DNA from: Aquificaceae bacterium
GTDB taxonomy: Bacteria; Aquificota; Aquificia; Aquificales; Aquificaceae
Assembly: GCA_037481935.1 (NCBI GenBank)
Contig: JBBFKQ010000008.1
Span: forward strand, 1 to 64,000
Length of the DNA: 64,000 bases
Direction of reading: 5' to 3'
Each line of letters starts with the position of its first letter. Position 1 is the first letter of the stretch. The position numbers were made by a program, and so were the translations under genes. The notes beneath the pieces are model-generated. The model did not search any database and was not told the DNA's origin. It was given only the letters and a program-made list of their open reading frames with translations. Below, piece by piece: positions 40,769 to 52,745 of this stretch.

Positions 40769-41691
40769 AGGTTTCTGAGATAGGTGAGTTCGGCCTCATA
40801 GAAAGGCTTAAAGGTATACTGGGAAGTGGACTCATAGGAGACGACACCGCACCAGTAAGGCTGGGAAATAGCTTACTTCTCCTTACGTGCGATGTGCTTC
40901 TTCAGGACAGGCACTTCAAGCTTCACTATCCTCCCTCCGCCATAGGCTGGAAAGCAATATCTGTAAATGTGAGCGATGTGGTGGCAAACGGTGGACAACC
41001 CCTGTATGCCCTTGTCTCACTGGTGCTTCCAGACATGGAGCTGAGGTATATAGAGGATGTATACCTTGGCATAAAAAGGGCCTGTGAGTTCTACTCTTGT
41101 GAGGTGGTGGGCGGGAATTTGAGCAGAGGGGATAAGCTGTGTATAGATGTATTTATGTTAGGGAAGGCGGAGAGGTTTGTGGGCAGGGGTGGTGCCAGGG
41201 CGGGGGACGGAGTCTTTGTGTCTGGACCTCTGGGGGACTCAAGGGCAGGGCTTGAGCTTCTCCTGATGGAAAGACGCTCTTACGAGGACTTTGAGCTCAG
41301 GCTTATGGAGAAGCATCTAAGACCCACTGCAAGAATAGACCTTTTAAAACATGTTTCAAAGTATGCCAACGCCAGCATGGACATAAGCGACGGACTTTCC
41401 TCAGATGCGGAAAAGCTCTCGAGGGCAAGCGGTGTGAGGCTCAGTTTTTTCTCTGAAAAAATTCCCCTCTCTCAGGAACTCATAAACTTCTGCAAAAAGC
41501 ACGGAAAAGACCCTCTTGAGTATGCCCTTTCTGGTGGAGAGGACTACGAGCTTCTTTTTACCCATCCCCCTGAAAGACTGAACCCCTTCCTCAGCATTGT
41601 GCAGATAGGTTTTGTGGAAGAGGGGCAGGGTGTTTTCCTTGATGGGAAGCCGCTTGAGCCTACAGGCTTTGACCACTTCAGGGTGTTATAA
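40765..41691 (+). CDS. thiL: Thiamine-monophosphate kinase
   Basis: 308 aa PurM-like kinase making thiamine diphosphate. GLIGDDTAPVRLGNSLLLLTCDVLLQDRHF (metal-binding Asp residues), VNVSDVVANGGQPLYALVSLVLP, GGNLSRGD, ASMDISDGLSSDAEKLSRASGV and YALSGGEDYELLFT are all present. The last codons include the TATAAT used by the next gene. Confidence 0.95.
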   Translation: MKVSEIGEFGLIERLKGILGSGLIGDDTAPVRLGNSLLLLTCDVLLQDRHFKLHYPPSAIGWKAISVNVSDVVANGGQPLYALVSLVLPDMELRYIEDVYLGIKRACEFYSCEVVGGNLSRGDKLCIDVFMLGKAERFVGRGGARAGDGVFVSGPLGDSRAGLELLLMERRSYEDFELRLMEKHLRPTARIDLLKHVSKYANASMDISDGLSSDAEKLSRASGVRLSFFSEKIPLSQELINFCKKHGKDPLEYALSGGEDYELLFTHPPERLNPFLSIVQIGFVEEGQGVFLDGKPLEPTGFDHFRVL

Positions 41692-41692
41692 T
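41684..41692 (+). promoter_or_regulatory. Extended -10 (TGTTATAAT) of the carboxylase gene, leaderless geometry
   Basis: TGN-TATAAT with the hexamer at 41687-41692 inside the end of thiL. The predicted start is 41699, one base before ATG 41700. No SD and no -35. Confidence 0.6.
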
Positions 41693-41699
41693 TTTCCCT

Positions 41700-43535
41700 A
41701 TGCGAGAGATTTTTATCACAGACGTTTCTTTACGGGATGGTATTCAGTCTCTCCTTGCTACAAGGGTCAGGACAGAGGACATGCTTGAACTTATAGAGGT
41801 CCTTGACAGGTGCGGATTCTGGTCTCTTGAGGTATGGGGAGGGGCCACCTTTGATGTGTGCCTCAGGTATCTCAAGGAAGACCCATGGGAGAGGCTCAGG
41901 CTCTTCAAAAAGCATGCACCAAACACAAGGCTTGAGATGCTCCTGAGAGGTCAGAATGTGGTGGGCTACAGGCACTATGCGGACGATGTGGTAGAGGAGT
42001 TTGTAAAGAGGGCATATGACAACGGCATAGAGGTATTCAGGATTTTTGACGCTCTTAACGATACAAGAAATATGAGAAAGTCCATAGAAACTGCTAAGAG
42101 GGTAGGGGCAACGGTAAAAGGTGTGCTCTCTTACACTATAAGCCCGGTGCACACGGTGGAATATTATGTGGGTATTGCCAGAGAACTTGTGGATATGGGC
42201 ATAGATATCATATCCATAAAGGACCAGGCCGGACTGCTCTCCCCAAAGGTTGCCTACGAGCTGGTCTACGCCCTCAAGTCAGAATTTCCAGAATACATGG
42301 TGCATCTTCATACCCAGACCACAGCAGACCTTGCACAGATGGCACAGCTCAAAGGCGTGGAAGCGGGGGCGGACATGATAGACACGGTCTTTTACAGCCT
42401 CTCCTGTCAGACATCTCACCCGCCAGGTGAGACCATGATATATGTGCTGAGGGAGTTCGGCTATCAGGTGAGGGTGGATGAAAAGCTTTACCAGAGGGCC
42501 GGAGACCTTTTTGCAGGCATAAGGAAGAAGTATAAAAAATATGATGTGCTCCCTCCCTATCCCGATGTGGGCGTGCTTCTCCATCAGGTTCCCGGTGGTA
42601 TGATTTCCAACTTTATAAGTCAGCTCAGAGAACAGGGTATGGAGGAGAGGCTTCCAGAGGTCCTTGAGGAGGTGGTTATAGTCCGTCAGGACCTTGGATA
42701 TCCTCCCCTTGTAACCCCCACAAGTCAGATAGTTGGTTCTCAGGCATTTCTTAATGTGGTTCACGGAGAAAGGTACAAGGTGGTGACAAAGGAGACCAGG
42801 GATTACGTGAAGGGTCTCTATGGCAGGCCCCCTGCACCCATAAGGGAAGAGCTTATAAAAAAGATACTGGGTGACGAGGAGCCCATATATCACATAAGGC
42901 CTGCAGACCTTCTTGAGCCTGAGCTACCCAAAGCAAGGGAAGAGGCTGTAAGGGCTGGGGCAAAGAGTGAGGAGGATGTGCTTTCTTATGCCATCTTTCC
43001 CCTGGTAGCGAAGGAGTTTTTTGAGTCCAGAGAGAAGGGAGAAAAACTTCCACCTGAGGAACTCGTGGAAGAAATGAAGGAAAACATACCTGTTGAGTTC
43101 ATTGTTACAGTCCATGGAGAACAGTATCATGTGCAGATAGCGGGGAGGGGTGAACCAACCACCGAAGGAAGGCCCTTCTTTGTGAGGCTTGATGGAAAGC
43201 TGGAAGAGGTCATCCTAAGGCCACTCAAGGAAGTGGAAAGCATTCCCTCTCCTTACGGTGAAATAACCTCTGCAGTAGAGGTGAAGCCCAGAAGACCAAA
43301 GCCCGTGGGCGTTGGAGATGTAACCTCGCCCATATCAGGCAAGGTGGTAAACGTAAAGGTGAGCATAGGGCAGGAGGTAAAAGAAGGAGATGTGCTCTTT
43401 GTGGTAGAGGCCATGAAGATGGAAAACGAAGTTCACAGTCCTGTGGAAGGCGTGGTGGAGGAAGTGCTCATATCTGTGGGTGATGTGGTAAACCCGGACG
43501 AGGTGGCTGTAAGGATAAAGCCCTTGAAGATATGA
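41700..43535 (+). CDS. Biotin-dependent carboxylase, carboxyltransferase/biotin subunit (PycB or CfiA type)
   Basis: 611 aa. HMGL-like TIM barrel: FITDVSLRDGIQSLLATRVRTEDMLELIE (metal-binding Asp and the RDGxQS motif), FRIFDALNDTRN, DIISIKDQAGLLSP (carboxybiotin-accepting Lys), VHLHTQTTADLA. Then a PYC-OADA linker domain and a C-terminal biotinyl domain with VEAMKMENEV, Lys573 being the biotin site. Architecture is that of pyruvate carboxylase B, oxaloacetate decarboxylase alpha, or the 2-oxoglutarate carboxylase CfiA of Hydrogenobacter. Without decarboxylase beta/gamma subunits nearby, carboxylation of pyruvate or 2-oxoglutarate is more likely. The biotin carboxylase partner is not in the window. 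Confidence 0.9.
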   Translation: MREIFITDVSLRDGIQSLLATRVRTEDMLELIEVLDRCGFWSLEVWGGATFDVCLRYLKEDPWERLRLFKKHAPNTRLEMLLRGQNVVGYRHYADDVVEEFVKRAYDNGIEVFRIFDALNDTRNMRKSIETAKRVGATVKGVLSYTISPVHTVEYYVGIARELVDMGIDIISIKDQAGLLSPKVAYELVYALKSEFPEYMVHLHTQTTADLAQMAQLKGVEAGADMIDTVFYSLSCQTSHPPGETMIYVLREFGYQVRVDEKLYQRAGDLFAGIRKKYKKYDVLPPYPDVGVLLHQVPGGMISNFISQLREQGMEERLPEVLEEVVIVRQDLGYPPLVTPTSQIVGSQAFLNVVHGERYKVVTKETRDYVKGLYGRPPAPIREELIKKILGDEEPIYHIRPADLLEPELPKAREEAVRAGAKSEEDVLSYAIFPLVAKEFFESREKGEKLPPEELVEEMKENIPVEFIVTVHGEQYHVQIAGRGEPTTEGRPFFVRLDGKLEEVILRPLKEVESIPSPYGEITSAVEVKPRRPKPVGVGDVTSPISGKVVNVKVSIGQEVKEGDVLFVVEAMKMENEVHSPVEGVVEEVLISVGDVVNPDEVAVRIKPLKI

Positions 43536-44199
43536 ACCTGAAGATACTCCTTGTGGAAGACGACAGTGACCTTGCTGAGCTCATAGCCTATAACCTTAAA
43601 AAAGAGGGTTATCAGCCAATTATCTGTCTGAGGGGCGCTGAAGCTGTGAAGTATCTCCAAGAACAACAACCCGACCTGCTGCTCCTTGATGTGATGCTTC
43701 CAGACTACGACGGGTTTAAGATAGCTCAGTATGTGAGAAACAGCAACAACCTGAGAGAAATCCCCATTATATTTATCACAGCCAGGGATATGGAACAGGA
43801 CAAATTGAGAGGCTTTTCTCTGGGCGCAGATGACTACATAACAAAGCCCTTTTCTCTGAAGGAGCTTGTGGCAAGGGTAAAGGCGGTGCTGAGAAGGGTT
43901 GGAAAGGAAAAGAGACAGACCCATTTCAAGCTCGGTGGTCTTCAAGTGGACCTGGAAAAAAAGGAGGTAAAAAGGGGGGATGAGCTCATTGAACTGACAC
44001 CTACAGAGTTTATGATACTGTCTGCACTTCTTGAAAACTATGGAAAACCCGTAAGCAGGGAGTATCTTATAGAAAGGGTTCTCAAGAGAGATGTGTATGA
44101 TAGAACTGTGGATGTTCACATAAAAAAGCTCAGGGAAAAGCTGGGCGAAGAGGGCAGGGCGATTCAGACGGTGAGGGGCTTCGGGTATAAGCTGGGACT

Positions 44200-44203
<4 letters not shown>
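43532..44203 (+). CDS. OmpR/PhoB-family response regulator
   Basis: 223 aa. Receiver domain with LLVEDDSDL (acidic pair), Asp53 in LLLLDVMLPDYDG, Thr in IIFITARD and Lys in DDYITKPFSL, so phosphorylation-competent. C-terminal winged helix: LTPTEFMILSALLENYGKPVSREYLIERV...DRTVDVHIKKLREKLG...IQTVRGFGYKL. No histidine kinase is adjacent, making it an orphan here. Overlaps the carboxylase gene and the phosphoesterase gene by 4 nt each. Confidence 0.94.
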
Positions 44204-46912
<2,709 letters not shown>

Positions 46913-46919
46913 TCAGGAT

Positions 46920-47657
46920 TTATAACTGGACTGGAATAAGTCTTCTTACCCTCTCTACCTCTTCTAAGTCCACCTCTACCTGAATAAGGCTGTCTCCCTT
47001 TTCAGAAAAGGCGAGAACTTCACCCCAGGGTCCATATATGCCAGAGCATCCTGCAAACCTCTCACCCCCAACCTCCCCCCAAGCACTGGACAGCATGAGA
47101 AAACACTGATTTTCTATGGCTCTCGCCCTTGAGAGAATTCTCAGATGCTCTTTTCTGCCTTCACCCCACATGGAAGGGACCACAAGAAGCTCAGCTTCTC
47201 TAAGACTCTGTGAAATTTCAGGAAACCTGAGCTCAAAGCATATGAGTATGCCCACCTTCAATCCAGAAAGTTCAAAAACAGGGTTTTCAGCACCGGGCAG
47301 GAAGTGCCTGGGCTCCTCATAGAGGGGGAAGAGCTTTATCTTGTGCCTGAAGCCCCGTATTTGCCCTCTCTCAAGGATAATGGCGGAGTTGTATATGCCC
47401 TTTTCTTTTTTCGTTGGGTATGTGCCGATTAATGTCAGACCTTTTTCAGCGGATACCTTCTTTAACTCCTCCAGAACTTCACCGGTGGCATCCGCATGCC
47501 TGTCAAGTCTCTCATAATCAAAGCCGCACTGCCACATCTCCGGCAGAGCCACCAGCGAACCATCTTTAACAGACATGAGCATTTCCATAACTCTCCTCAG
47601 GTTTTCCTCCACCCTTCCAAGAACTGGTCTGAACTGGAGGACCGCGAGATTAAGCAT
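46920..47657 (-). CDS. Carbon-nitrogen hydrolase (nitrilase superfamily)
   Basis: 245 aa. Catalytic triad blocks: ALPEMWQCGFDYERL (Glu), FRHKIKLFPLYEEPRHFLPG (Lys) and VGILICFELRFPEISQ (Cys), with a late RARAIENQCFLMLSSAWG strand. The set resembles omega-amidase/YafV-like amidases more than aliphatic nitrilases. Possible roles include deamidation of 2-oxoglutaramate or a related repair reaction. The start is preceded by TATAAT with a 4-nt leader and no SD. Confidence 0.87.
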   Translation of the reverse strand: MLNLAVLQFRPVLGRVEENLRRVMEMLMSVKDGSLVALPEMWQCGFDYERLDRHADATGEVLEELKKVSAEKGLTLIGTYPTKKEKGIYNSAIILERGQIRGFRHKIKLFPLYEEPRHFLPGAENPVFELSGLKVGILICFELRFPEISQSLREAELLVVPSMWGEGRKEHLRILSRARAIENQCFLMLSSAWGEVGGERFAGCSGIYGPWGEVLAFSEKGDSLIQVEVDLEEVERVRRLIPVQL

Positions 47658-47667
47658 GGCTTATAAG

Positions 47668-47673
47668 ATTATA
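47668..47673 (-). promoter_or_regulatory. -10 element (TATAAT) of the nitrilase gene
   Basis: Minus-strand TATAAT at 47673-47668, predicted start about 47661, ATG at 47657. It is separated from the divergent SulP gene's -10 by 39 bp. Confidence 0.5.
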
Positions 47674-47712
47674 AGCGGATAAAGGAACATGGACTTTTAT
47701 GATTTATGTTAG

Positions 47713-47718
47713 TATTTT
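47713..47718 (+). promoter_or_regulatory. Possible -10 (TATTTT) of the SulP gene
   Basis: TATTTT with TGGACT (47690-47695) 17 bp upstream predicts a start at 47725, one base before ATG 47726. That ATG is in the wrong frame for the permease by one base. Confidence 0.4.
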
Positions 47719-47808
47719 TAAAGCTATGGAGAGGTTTTCCCCTTTCTTAGGTGGTTCAGGGGTTATGACAGGAAAACCCTCAGCTCTGACTTTATTGCCG
47801 GTCTTACC

Positions 47809-49782
47809 GTGGCTGTGGTTCTTGTCCCCCAGTCCATGGCTTACGCCCTGATTGCCGGTCTTCCACCCGTTTACGGACTTTACGCCGCATCCATACCCGT
47901 CATAATAGCCGCCCTCTTTGGAAGCTCCGCCCAGTTGGCCACAGGTCCTGTTGCCATAGTTGCCTTTCTAACCTTTGTCTCTCTCACAAGCTACGCAAAG
48001 CCCGGCGATGAGAAGTTTATAGAGCTCGCCATACTGATGGCCTTTCTTGTAGGCATCATACAGCTCGCCATCGGGCTTTTCAGGCTAGGATTTCTTGTAA
48101 ACTTTGTCTCCCACTCGGTGATAATAGGATTTACAAACGCAGCGGCCATAATAATCATGACGACGCAGGTTCCTGCCCTTCTCGGCATAAAGGTGGAGCA
48201 GAAGGAGCTCATATTCCAGAACCTATACGAGATAGCAAAGAGCCTTCCACAGACAAACCCATATACCCTTCTAGTGGGCCTGGTATCCATAGCCCTGATA
48301 ATAGGTCTGAGAAGGATAAACAGAAACTTTCCATCCGCACTGCTTACGGTGGCCCTTTTTACCTCACTGTCTTACTTCTTCGCCTTTGAAAGCTATGGTA
48401 TAAGGGTGGTGGGTGATATACCCAGAGGAATTCCTCTTCCTTCCTTACCGTCTGTAGACTGGGACCTTCTTGACAGGATACTGGGTAAAGCTTTTATCAT
48501 AGCCCTTGTTGGCTTTATGGAAGCATACGCCATAGCCAAGTTCATAGCAAGTCAGACAAAGCAGAGGATAGACGTCAATCAGGAGCTTGTGGGTCAGGGG
48601 CTTGCAAACCTTGTGGGTTCTTTCTTCAAGAGCTTTCCTGTCAGCGGTTCCTTTTCCCGCTCTGCGGTAAACTTTCAGGCGGGTGCAAAAACTGGCATGG
48701 CAAACATAATAAGTGCAAGCTTTGTCATAGCCACCATACTCTTTGTAGCACCTCTTCTGTATTACCTGCCAAGGGCAGTGCTCTCTGCGATTGTTATAAC
48801 AGCGGTAATAAACCTGGTAAAGCCTGCTTACTTTGTGCACCTCTGGAGGACAAACCGCTACGATGGAATGTCTGCCATAACTACCTTTGCCCTCTCCTTC
48901 ATAATGAAGCCAGACTACGCCATATTCATAGGTATGTTTCTTTCCCTTTCCCTCTTCCTCTGGAGGAGTCTGTATCCCAGGATTGTGAGGCTGTCAAGAG
49001 ACCCTGTAAGCAAAACCTTTGTCAACGCAGAAAGCAACAACCTGCCCACATGCCCTCAGATTGAAATGGTTCGACCAGAGGCATCCTTTTACTATGCCAA
49101 CACGGAGAACATACTTGAGGAAATAAGGGAGATAGTGGAGCAAAAGCCAGCCCTGAAACATCTTGTTATAGACTGCGAGTCCGTGAACTACATGGATGGA
49201 ACCGCCCTTGACGCCCTTGGTGATTTTCTAGATGATTTGAGGAAGAAGGGGGTGAACCTGGTCTTCGTGAACGCAAAGGCACCAGTTGAGGAGGTTATGC
49301 GAAGGTCAGGCTTTCTCCAGAAACTGGGAAAGGAGAACATACTTCCCTCCAAGGGTTATGCACTGGGTGAACTCTTCAAGAGCATAGACCATGACTACTG
49401 TGCAAAGCTCTGCCCCTATGCTCTCTTTAAGGAATGCTATACGGTAAAGGATTATGTGAAGTTTGAACAGGCAGAGAACCCCATAAGGGATATGTACGAG
49501 GGATTTTCAGCCTATGAAGGTCTGGATGTTTATGCAGGAAAGGCATACAGAACCCTTCTGCTCAGGTCGGATGGCAGGGAGATAGAGCTCAGGGCTGAGG
49601 ACTTTTATACAGATGGAAAAGGTCTTTATGTGCCCTCCACAAAGCTAATAAAACACAACGGTGAGGTTCTTTCCTTTGGTGGACTGTGTGCCACAAAGGG
49701 ATGCCAGATGAAAAACGGCTTTATCTATCTGGGAACCAATACAGGGGAGGTTGTGGAAAGTCTGCTTAAGATATTGAAATAA
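47809..49782 (+). CDS. SulP/SLC26-family anion transporter with STAS domain and Cys-rich C-terminal extension
   Basis: From GTG 47809 the product is 657 aa, but its frame is open from 47722 and encodes the expected family N-terminus (FPFLRWFRGYDRKTL..DFIAGLTVAVVLVPQSMAYAL) without any normal start. ATG 47726 has the right promoter geometry but is one base out of frame; a single extra base at the TTTTCCCC run would join them. About 11-12 membrane helices are followed by a STAS domain (about 425-520). Then comes an unusual extension of about 130 residues opening HDYCAKLCPYALFKEC. Likely sulfate, bicarbonate or another anion. Confidence 0.85.
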   Translation: MAVVLVPQSMAYALIAGLPPVYGLYAASIPVIIAALFGSSAQLATGPVAIVAFLTFVSLTSYAKPGDEKFIELAILMAFLVGIIQLAIGLFRLGFLVNFVSHSVIIGFTNAAAIIIMTTQVPALLGIKVEQKELIFQNLYEIAKSLPQTNPYTLLVGLVSIALIIGLRRINRNFPSALLTVALFTSLSYFFAFESYGIRVVGDIPRGIPLPSLPSVDWDLLDRILGKAFIIALVGFMEAYAIAKFIASQTKQRIDVNQELVGQGLANLVGSFFKSFPVSGSFSRSAVNFQAGAKTGMANIISASFVIATILFVAPLLYYLPRAVLSAIVITAVINLVKPAYFVHLWRTNRYDGMSAITTFALSFIMKPDYAIFIGMFLSLSLFLWRSLYPRIVRLSRDPVSKTFVNAESNNLPTCPQIEMVRPEASFYYANTENILEEIREIVEQKPALKHLVIDCESVNYMDGTALDALGDFLDDLRKKGVNLVFVNAKAPVEEVMRRSGFLQKLGKENILPSKGYALGELFKSIDHDYCAKLCPYALFKECYTVKDYVKFEQAENPIRDMYEGFSAYEGLDVYAGKAYRTLLLRSDGREIELRAEDFYTDGKGLYVPSTKLIKHNGEVLSFGGLCATKGCQMKNGFIYLGTNTGEVVESLLKILK

Positions 49783-49785
49783 AGA

Positions 49786-49808
49786 GCCCCCTTGCGGGGG
49801 CAGGTTTT
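49786..49808. terminator. Bidirectional terminator between SulP and groEL
   Basis: GCCCCC-TTGC-GGGGGC stem (6 bp, 49786-49801) followed by AGGTTTTTA on the plus strand. On the minus strand the same stem is followed by TCTTTATTTC, so it can serve both convergent genes. Confidence 0.8.
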
Positions 49809-51445
49809 TAGTCAAGCTCGGGCATTTCTGGGGCTGGTGCTTTCTCCTTTTTCTCCTCTGGTATTTCAGCCACGAGGGCTTCTGCGGTAAGCATGGTTCC
49901 CGCCACTGAGGCAGCGTTTTGTATGGCGGTCCTCACCACCTTTGTGGGGTCAATTATTCCGGCTTCTACCATGTCCTTGTAGTCTCCCACAGAGGCATCA
50001 AAGCCCCAGTTCTTGCCCTTCTCTTTTCCGAGCTGGAGAACCTTTTCAAGCACCACATATCCTTCAAAGCCTGCGTTGCTGGCAATTTGTCTGAGCGGCG
50101 TCCTGCAGGCCTTCTTCACTATGTCCACACCCACCTGCTGGTCAGGGTTTTCCACCTTGAGGTTTTCAAGAGCCTCTGAAGCTCTCACCAGTGCCACACC
50201 ACCACCGGGCACTATACCTTCTTCCACCGCAGCCTTGGTGGCATGCACCGCGTCCTCAACCCTTGCCTTCTTTTCTTTAAGCTCTGCCTCTGTGGCTGCA
50301 CCGACCCTTATTATAGCAACACCGCCAGCCAGCTTGGCAAGCCTTTCCTGGAGCTTTTCCCTGTCGTAGTCGGAGGTTGTCTCCACGATTTGCTTTTTGA
50401 TCTGCTCTATCCTCGCGTTTATGGCTTCTTTAGAGCCCTTTCCACCCACTATGGTGGTGTTGTCCTTGTCCACTATCACCTTGTCCGCCCTTCCCAGCAT
50501 GTCAAGCCCAACGCTTTCAAGCTTTATACCCAGCTCTTCAGTTATGGCGGTTCCACCCGTTAGTATAGCTATGTCCTGCAGGTAGTCCTTCCTCCTCTGA
50601 CCAAAGCCCGGTGCCTTTACTGCGCATGCCCTAATTACGCCCTTTATATGGTTGACCACCAGGGTTGCAAGGGCTTCCGCTTCCACATCCTCGGCGATTA
50701 TCAGGATTGGCTTTCCAGCCCTTACCACCTGCTCAAGAACTGGCAGAAGGTCTTTTACATTGGAAATCTTCTTCTCATATATGAGTATGTATGGGTCTTC
50801 AAGCACTGCCTCCATCTTGTCAGGGTTGGTCACGAAGTAGGGAGACAGATATCCCCTGTCAAACTGCATACCCTGGACGGTTTCAAGGGTGGTCTGGGCG
50901 GACTTGGACTCTTCAACGGTTATAACACCATCCTTACCCACGGCTTCCATTGCGTCCGCTATTATCTTTCCTATCTCGGGGTCGTTGTTGGCGGATATGG
51001 TGGCAACCTGTTCTATTTCCTTCCTTCCACCCACCTGTATGGACTGTGCCTTTATCTCCTCAACAACCTTTTCCACAGCCTTGTCTATGCCCCTCTTAAG
51101 GTCCATGGGGTTTGCGCCGGAGGCTATTGCCTTGAGTCCCTCGGTGAAGATTGCCTGAGCAAGAACAGTTGCCGTGGTAGTTCCGTCACCGGCAACGTCT
51201 GCGGTCTTGGAGGCGACTTCCTTTACCAGCTGAGCTCCCATGTTCTCATAGGGGTCTTTGAGCTCAATCTCTTTGGCAACGGTCACGCCGTCCTTTGTGA
51301 CAAGGGGCGTTCCCCACTTCTTCTCAATTATCACCTCTCTACCCCTTGGTCCAAGGGTGACCTTTACCGCGTTGGCAAGCCTGTCAACGCCTGCCTTGAG
51401 CCTTGCCCTTGCATCTTCTCCGTAGATAACCTTCTTTGCTGCCAT
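49808..51445 (-). CDS. groEL: Chaperonin GroEL
   Basis: 545 aa. [34 protein letters not shown], the ATP site [16 protein letters not shown], and [15 protein letters not shown] are intact. The C-terminus is [11 protein letters not shown] rather than the GGM repeats of E. coli GroEL, common in thermophiles. Follows groES by 24 nt with a GGAGGTGG SD. Confidence 0.98.
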   Translation of the reverse strand: MAAKKVIYGEDARARLKAGVDRLANAVKVTLGPRGREVIIEKKWGTPLVTKDGVTVAKEIELKDPYENMGAQLVKEVASKTADVAGDGTTTATVLAQAIFTEGLKAIASGANPMDLKRGIDKAVEKVVEEIKAQSIQVGGRKEIEQVATISANNDPEIGKIIADAMEAVGKDGVITVEESKSAQTTLETVQGMQFDRGYLSPYFVTNPDKMEAVLEDPYILIYEKKISNVKDLLPVLEQVVRAGKPILIIAEDVEAEALATLVVNHIKGVIRACAVKAPGFGQRRKDYLQDIAILTGGTAITEELGIKLESVGLDMLGRADKVIVDKDNTTIVGGKGSKEAINARIEQIKKQIVETTSDYDREKLQERLAKLAGGVAIIRVGAATEAELKEKKARVEDAVHATKAAVEEGIVPGGGVALVRASEALENLKVENPDQQVGVDIVKKACRTPLRQIASNAGFEGYVVLEKVLQLGKEKGKNWGFDASVGDYKDMVEAGIIDPTKVVRTAIQNAASVAGTMLTAEALVAEIPEEKKEKAPAPEMPELD

Positions 51446-51469
51446 GCTACCACCTCCTTTAAAAGTTTT

Positions 51470-51763
51470 TTACTCAACTATGGCAAGGACTTCGTCCTCA
51501 GACATGATAAGGAACTTTTCACCGTCAAGCTCTACCTCGGTGCGCGCATACTTGTTAAAAACAACCCTGTCCCCGGGCTTTACCTTTGGTGGAACTTGCT
51601 GACCGTTCTGCAGGAGCTTTCCTTCTCCCACCGCCACCACCTCACCCACCTGAGGCTTCTCTTTGGCGGTGTCTGGTATGATGATGCCAGAGGCTGTTCT
51701 CTGTTCCTGTTCTTCGAGTCTCCTGACCACAATCTTGTCATAAAGGGGTCTGAGCTTTGCCAT
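51470..51763 (-). CDS. groES: Co-chaperonin GroES
   Basis: 97 aa. [36 protein letters not shown] (mobile loop with the GIIIP motif), [11 protein letters not shown]-type strand and DEVLAIVE C-terminus. SD GGAGGTGG 6 nt before ATG. First gene of groESL, driven by a consensus promoter. Confidence 0.98.
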   Translation of the reverse strand: MAKLRPLYDKIVVRRLEEQEQRTASGIIIPDTAKEKPQVGEVVAVGEGKLLQNGQQVPPKVKPGDRVVFNKYARTEVELDGEKFLIMSEDEVLAIVE

Positions 51764-51797
51764 GTTCCACCTCCTTCAAGGAATTTTACGGGTAGAT

Positions 51798-51826
51798 ATT
51801 ATATTAACACCCGGAAAGTTTGTCAA
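51798..51826 (-). promoter_or_regulatory. Consensus sigma70 promoter of groESL
   Basis: Minus strand: TTGACA (51826-51821), 17 bp, TATAAT (51803-51798), a perfect match at both hexamers. The predicted start near 51791 leaves a 27-nt leader with the SD. No CIRCE (TTAGCACTC-N9-GAGTGCTAA) is present. A short dyad TTAGT-N7-ACTAA lies upstream at 51847-51863. Confidence 0.9.
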
Positions 51827-51896
51827 GAGGTTTTTGAGAAAATTCTTAGTATAAATCACTAATATTTATTTAGCCTGAAAAGTTAATAAACATGGC

Positions 51897-51925
51897 TTGC
51901 AGCGGATAAATCAAAGAGCTATGAT
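51897..51925 (+). promoter_or_regulatory. Promoter of ispE, leaderless geometry
   Basis: TTGCAG (51897-51902), 17 bp, TATGAT (51920-51925). The predicted start is about 51932, one base before ATG 51933. Confidence 0.5.
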
Positions 51926-51932
51926 TATACCT

Positions 51933-52745
51933 ATGCTGAGGCTTCTGTCCCCCGCAAAGGTGAACCTGGGTCTCTGGCTTCTTGGAAAGAGGGCTGATGG
52001 ATACCACGAGGTTTTCACCATCTATCAGGCTGTAGACCTCTTTGACGAGGTGCTTATAGAGGAAGGTCCCCTCAGCGTTGAAACCAGCACGGGGATACCC
52101 ATGGAACAAAACCTGGTTTACAAGGCCCTCAGGGTGATGGAGGGACTTCTCGGGAAGGAAATTAGCCTGAGAATCTTTATCCAGAAAAACATACCCGAGG
52201 GCGGCGGTCTTGGGGGTGGCTCTTCAAATGTTGCCACGGTTTTAAGGGCCGTAAACGAGCTCATGGGTAATCCGCTGAGTGAAGAAGAGCTATATCTAAT
52301 AGCAGGTCGGATATCCTCTGATGCTCCCTTCTTTCTCCTCGGTGGAGCTGCTATAGGAAGGGGCAGGGGTGAGATTCTTGAAAGACTAGAGCTGCCCAGG
52401 ATGACCTTTACCCTCATACATCCGGGAATCAGGTCTTCAACAGCCCATGTATACAGCATGGTAAGAGAAGAGATGTTGACAGAAAAGTTAGAGGGTGATA
52501 AAATAATAGATTGCCTGAGGGCTGGAGACTTCAGCGTGCTCCAGAACAGGCTGGGTGAGCTGGCTGGAGAGCTTTACCCTGAGGTGGGCGAAGTGCTTAG
52601 GTTTCTGAGAGGCCTGGGCATGTCAGCCCTGGTGAGTGGTAGTGGCTCAAGCGTTTTTTATGTAGGTGAGCCTACCGTTGAGGTAGAGCTTGCCTGCAGG
52701 GCAAGAGGCTGGAGGCTTTACAGAGTGGAAAGTTATGGGGTGTAG
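51933..52745 (+). CDS. ispE: 4-diphosphocytidyl-2-C-methyl-D-erythritol kinase
   Basis: 270 aa GHMP kinase of the MEP isoprenoid pathway. SPAKVNLGLWLLGKRADGYHEVFTIYQ at the N-terminus, PEGGGLGGGSSNVATVLRAVNEL as the ATP loop, and ALVSGSGSSVFYV in the C-terminal motif. ATG 51933 is favoured by family N-termini and promoter placement; ATG 51921 and TTG 51897 are longer options. Its last 10 nt, including the stop, form the 5' acceptor strand of tRNA-Gln. Confidence 0.93.
   Translation: MLRLLSPAKVNLGLWLLGKRADGYHEVFTIYQAVDLFDEVLIEEGPLSVETSTGIPMEQNLVYKALRVMEGLLGKEISLRIFIQKNIPEGGGLGGGSSNVATVLRAVNELMGNPLSEEELYLIAGRISSDAPFFLLGGAAIGRGRGEILERLELPRMTFTLIHPGIRSSTAHVYSMVREEMLTEKLEGDKIIDCLRAGDFSVLQNRLGELAGELYPEVGEVLRFLRGLGMSALVSGSGSSVFYVGEPTVEVELACRARGWRLYRVESYGV

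Noticed and set aside
41700-43535. Assignment as oxaloacetate decarboxylase alpha subunit
   Set aside because: The domain layout fits, but no beta (membrane) or gamma subunit genes are nearby and the apparent organism type favours carboxylation. Left as PycB/CfiA type without choosing the substrate.
50648-51862. A 404-codon open frame on the plus strand opposite groEL/groES
   Set aside because: It is a codon-usage shadow of the conserved minus-strand chaperonin genes. The peptide is His/Leu/Tyr-rich with no family features and no SD.
51847-51863. Inverted repeat TTAGT-N7-ACTAA upstream of groES considered as a CIRCE element
   Set aside because: CIRCE is TTAGCACTC-N9-GAGTGCTAA. The match is only to the outer five bases, and it lies about 20 bp upstream of the -35 rather than overlapping the promoter or leader.
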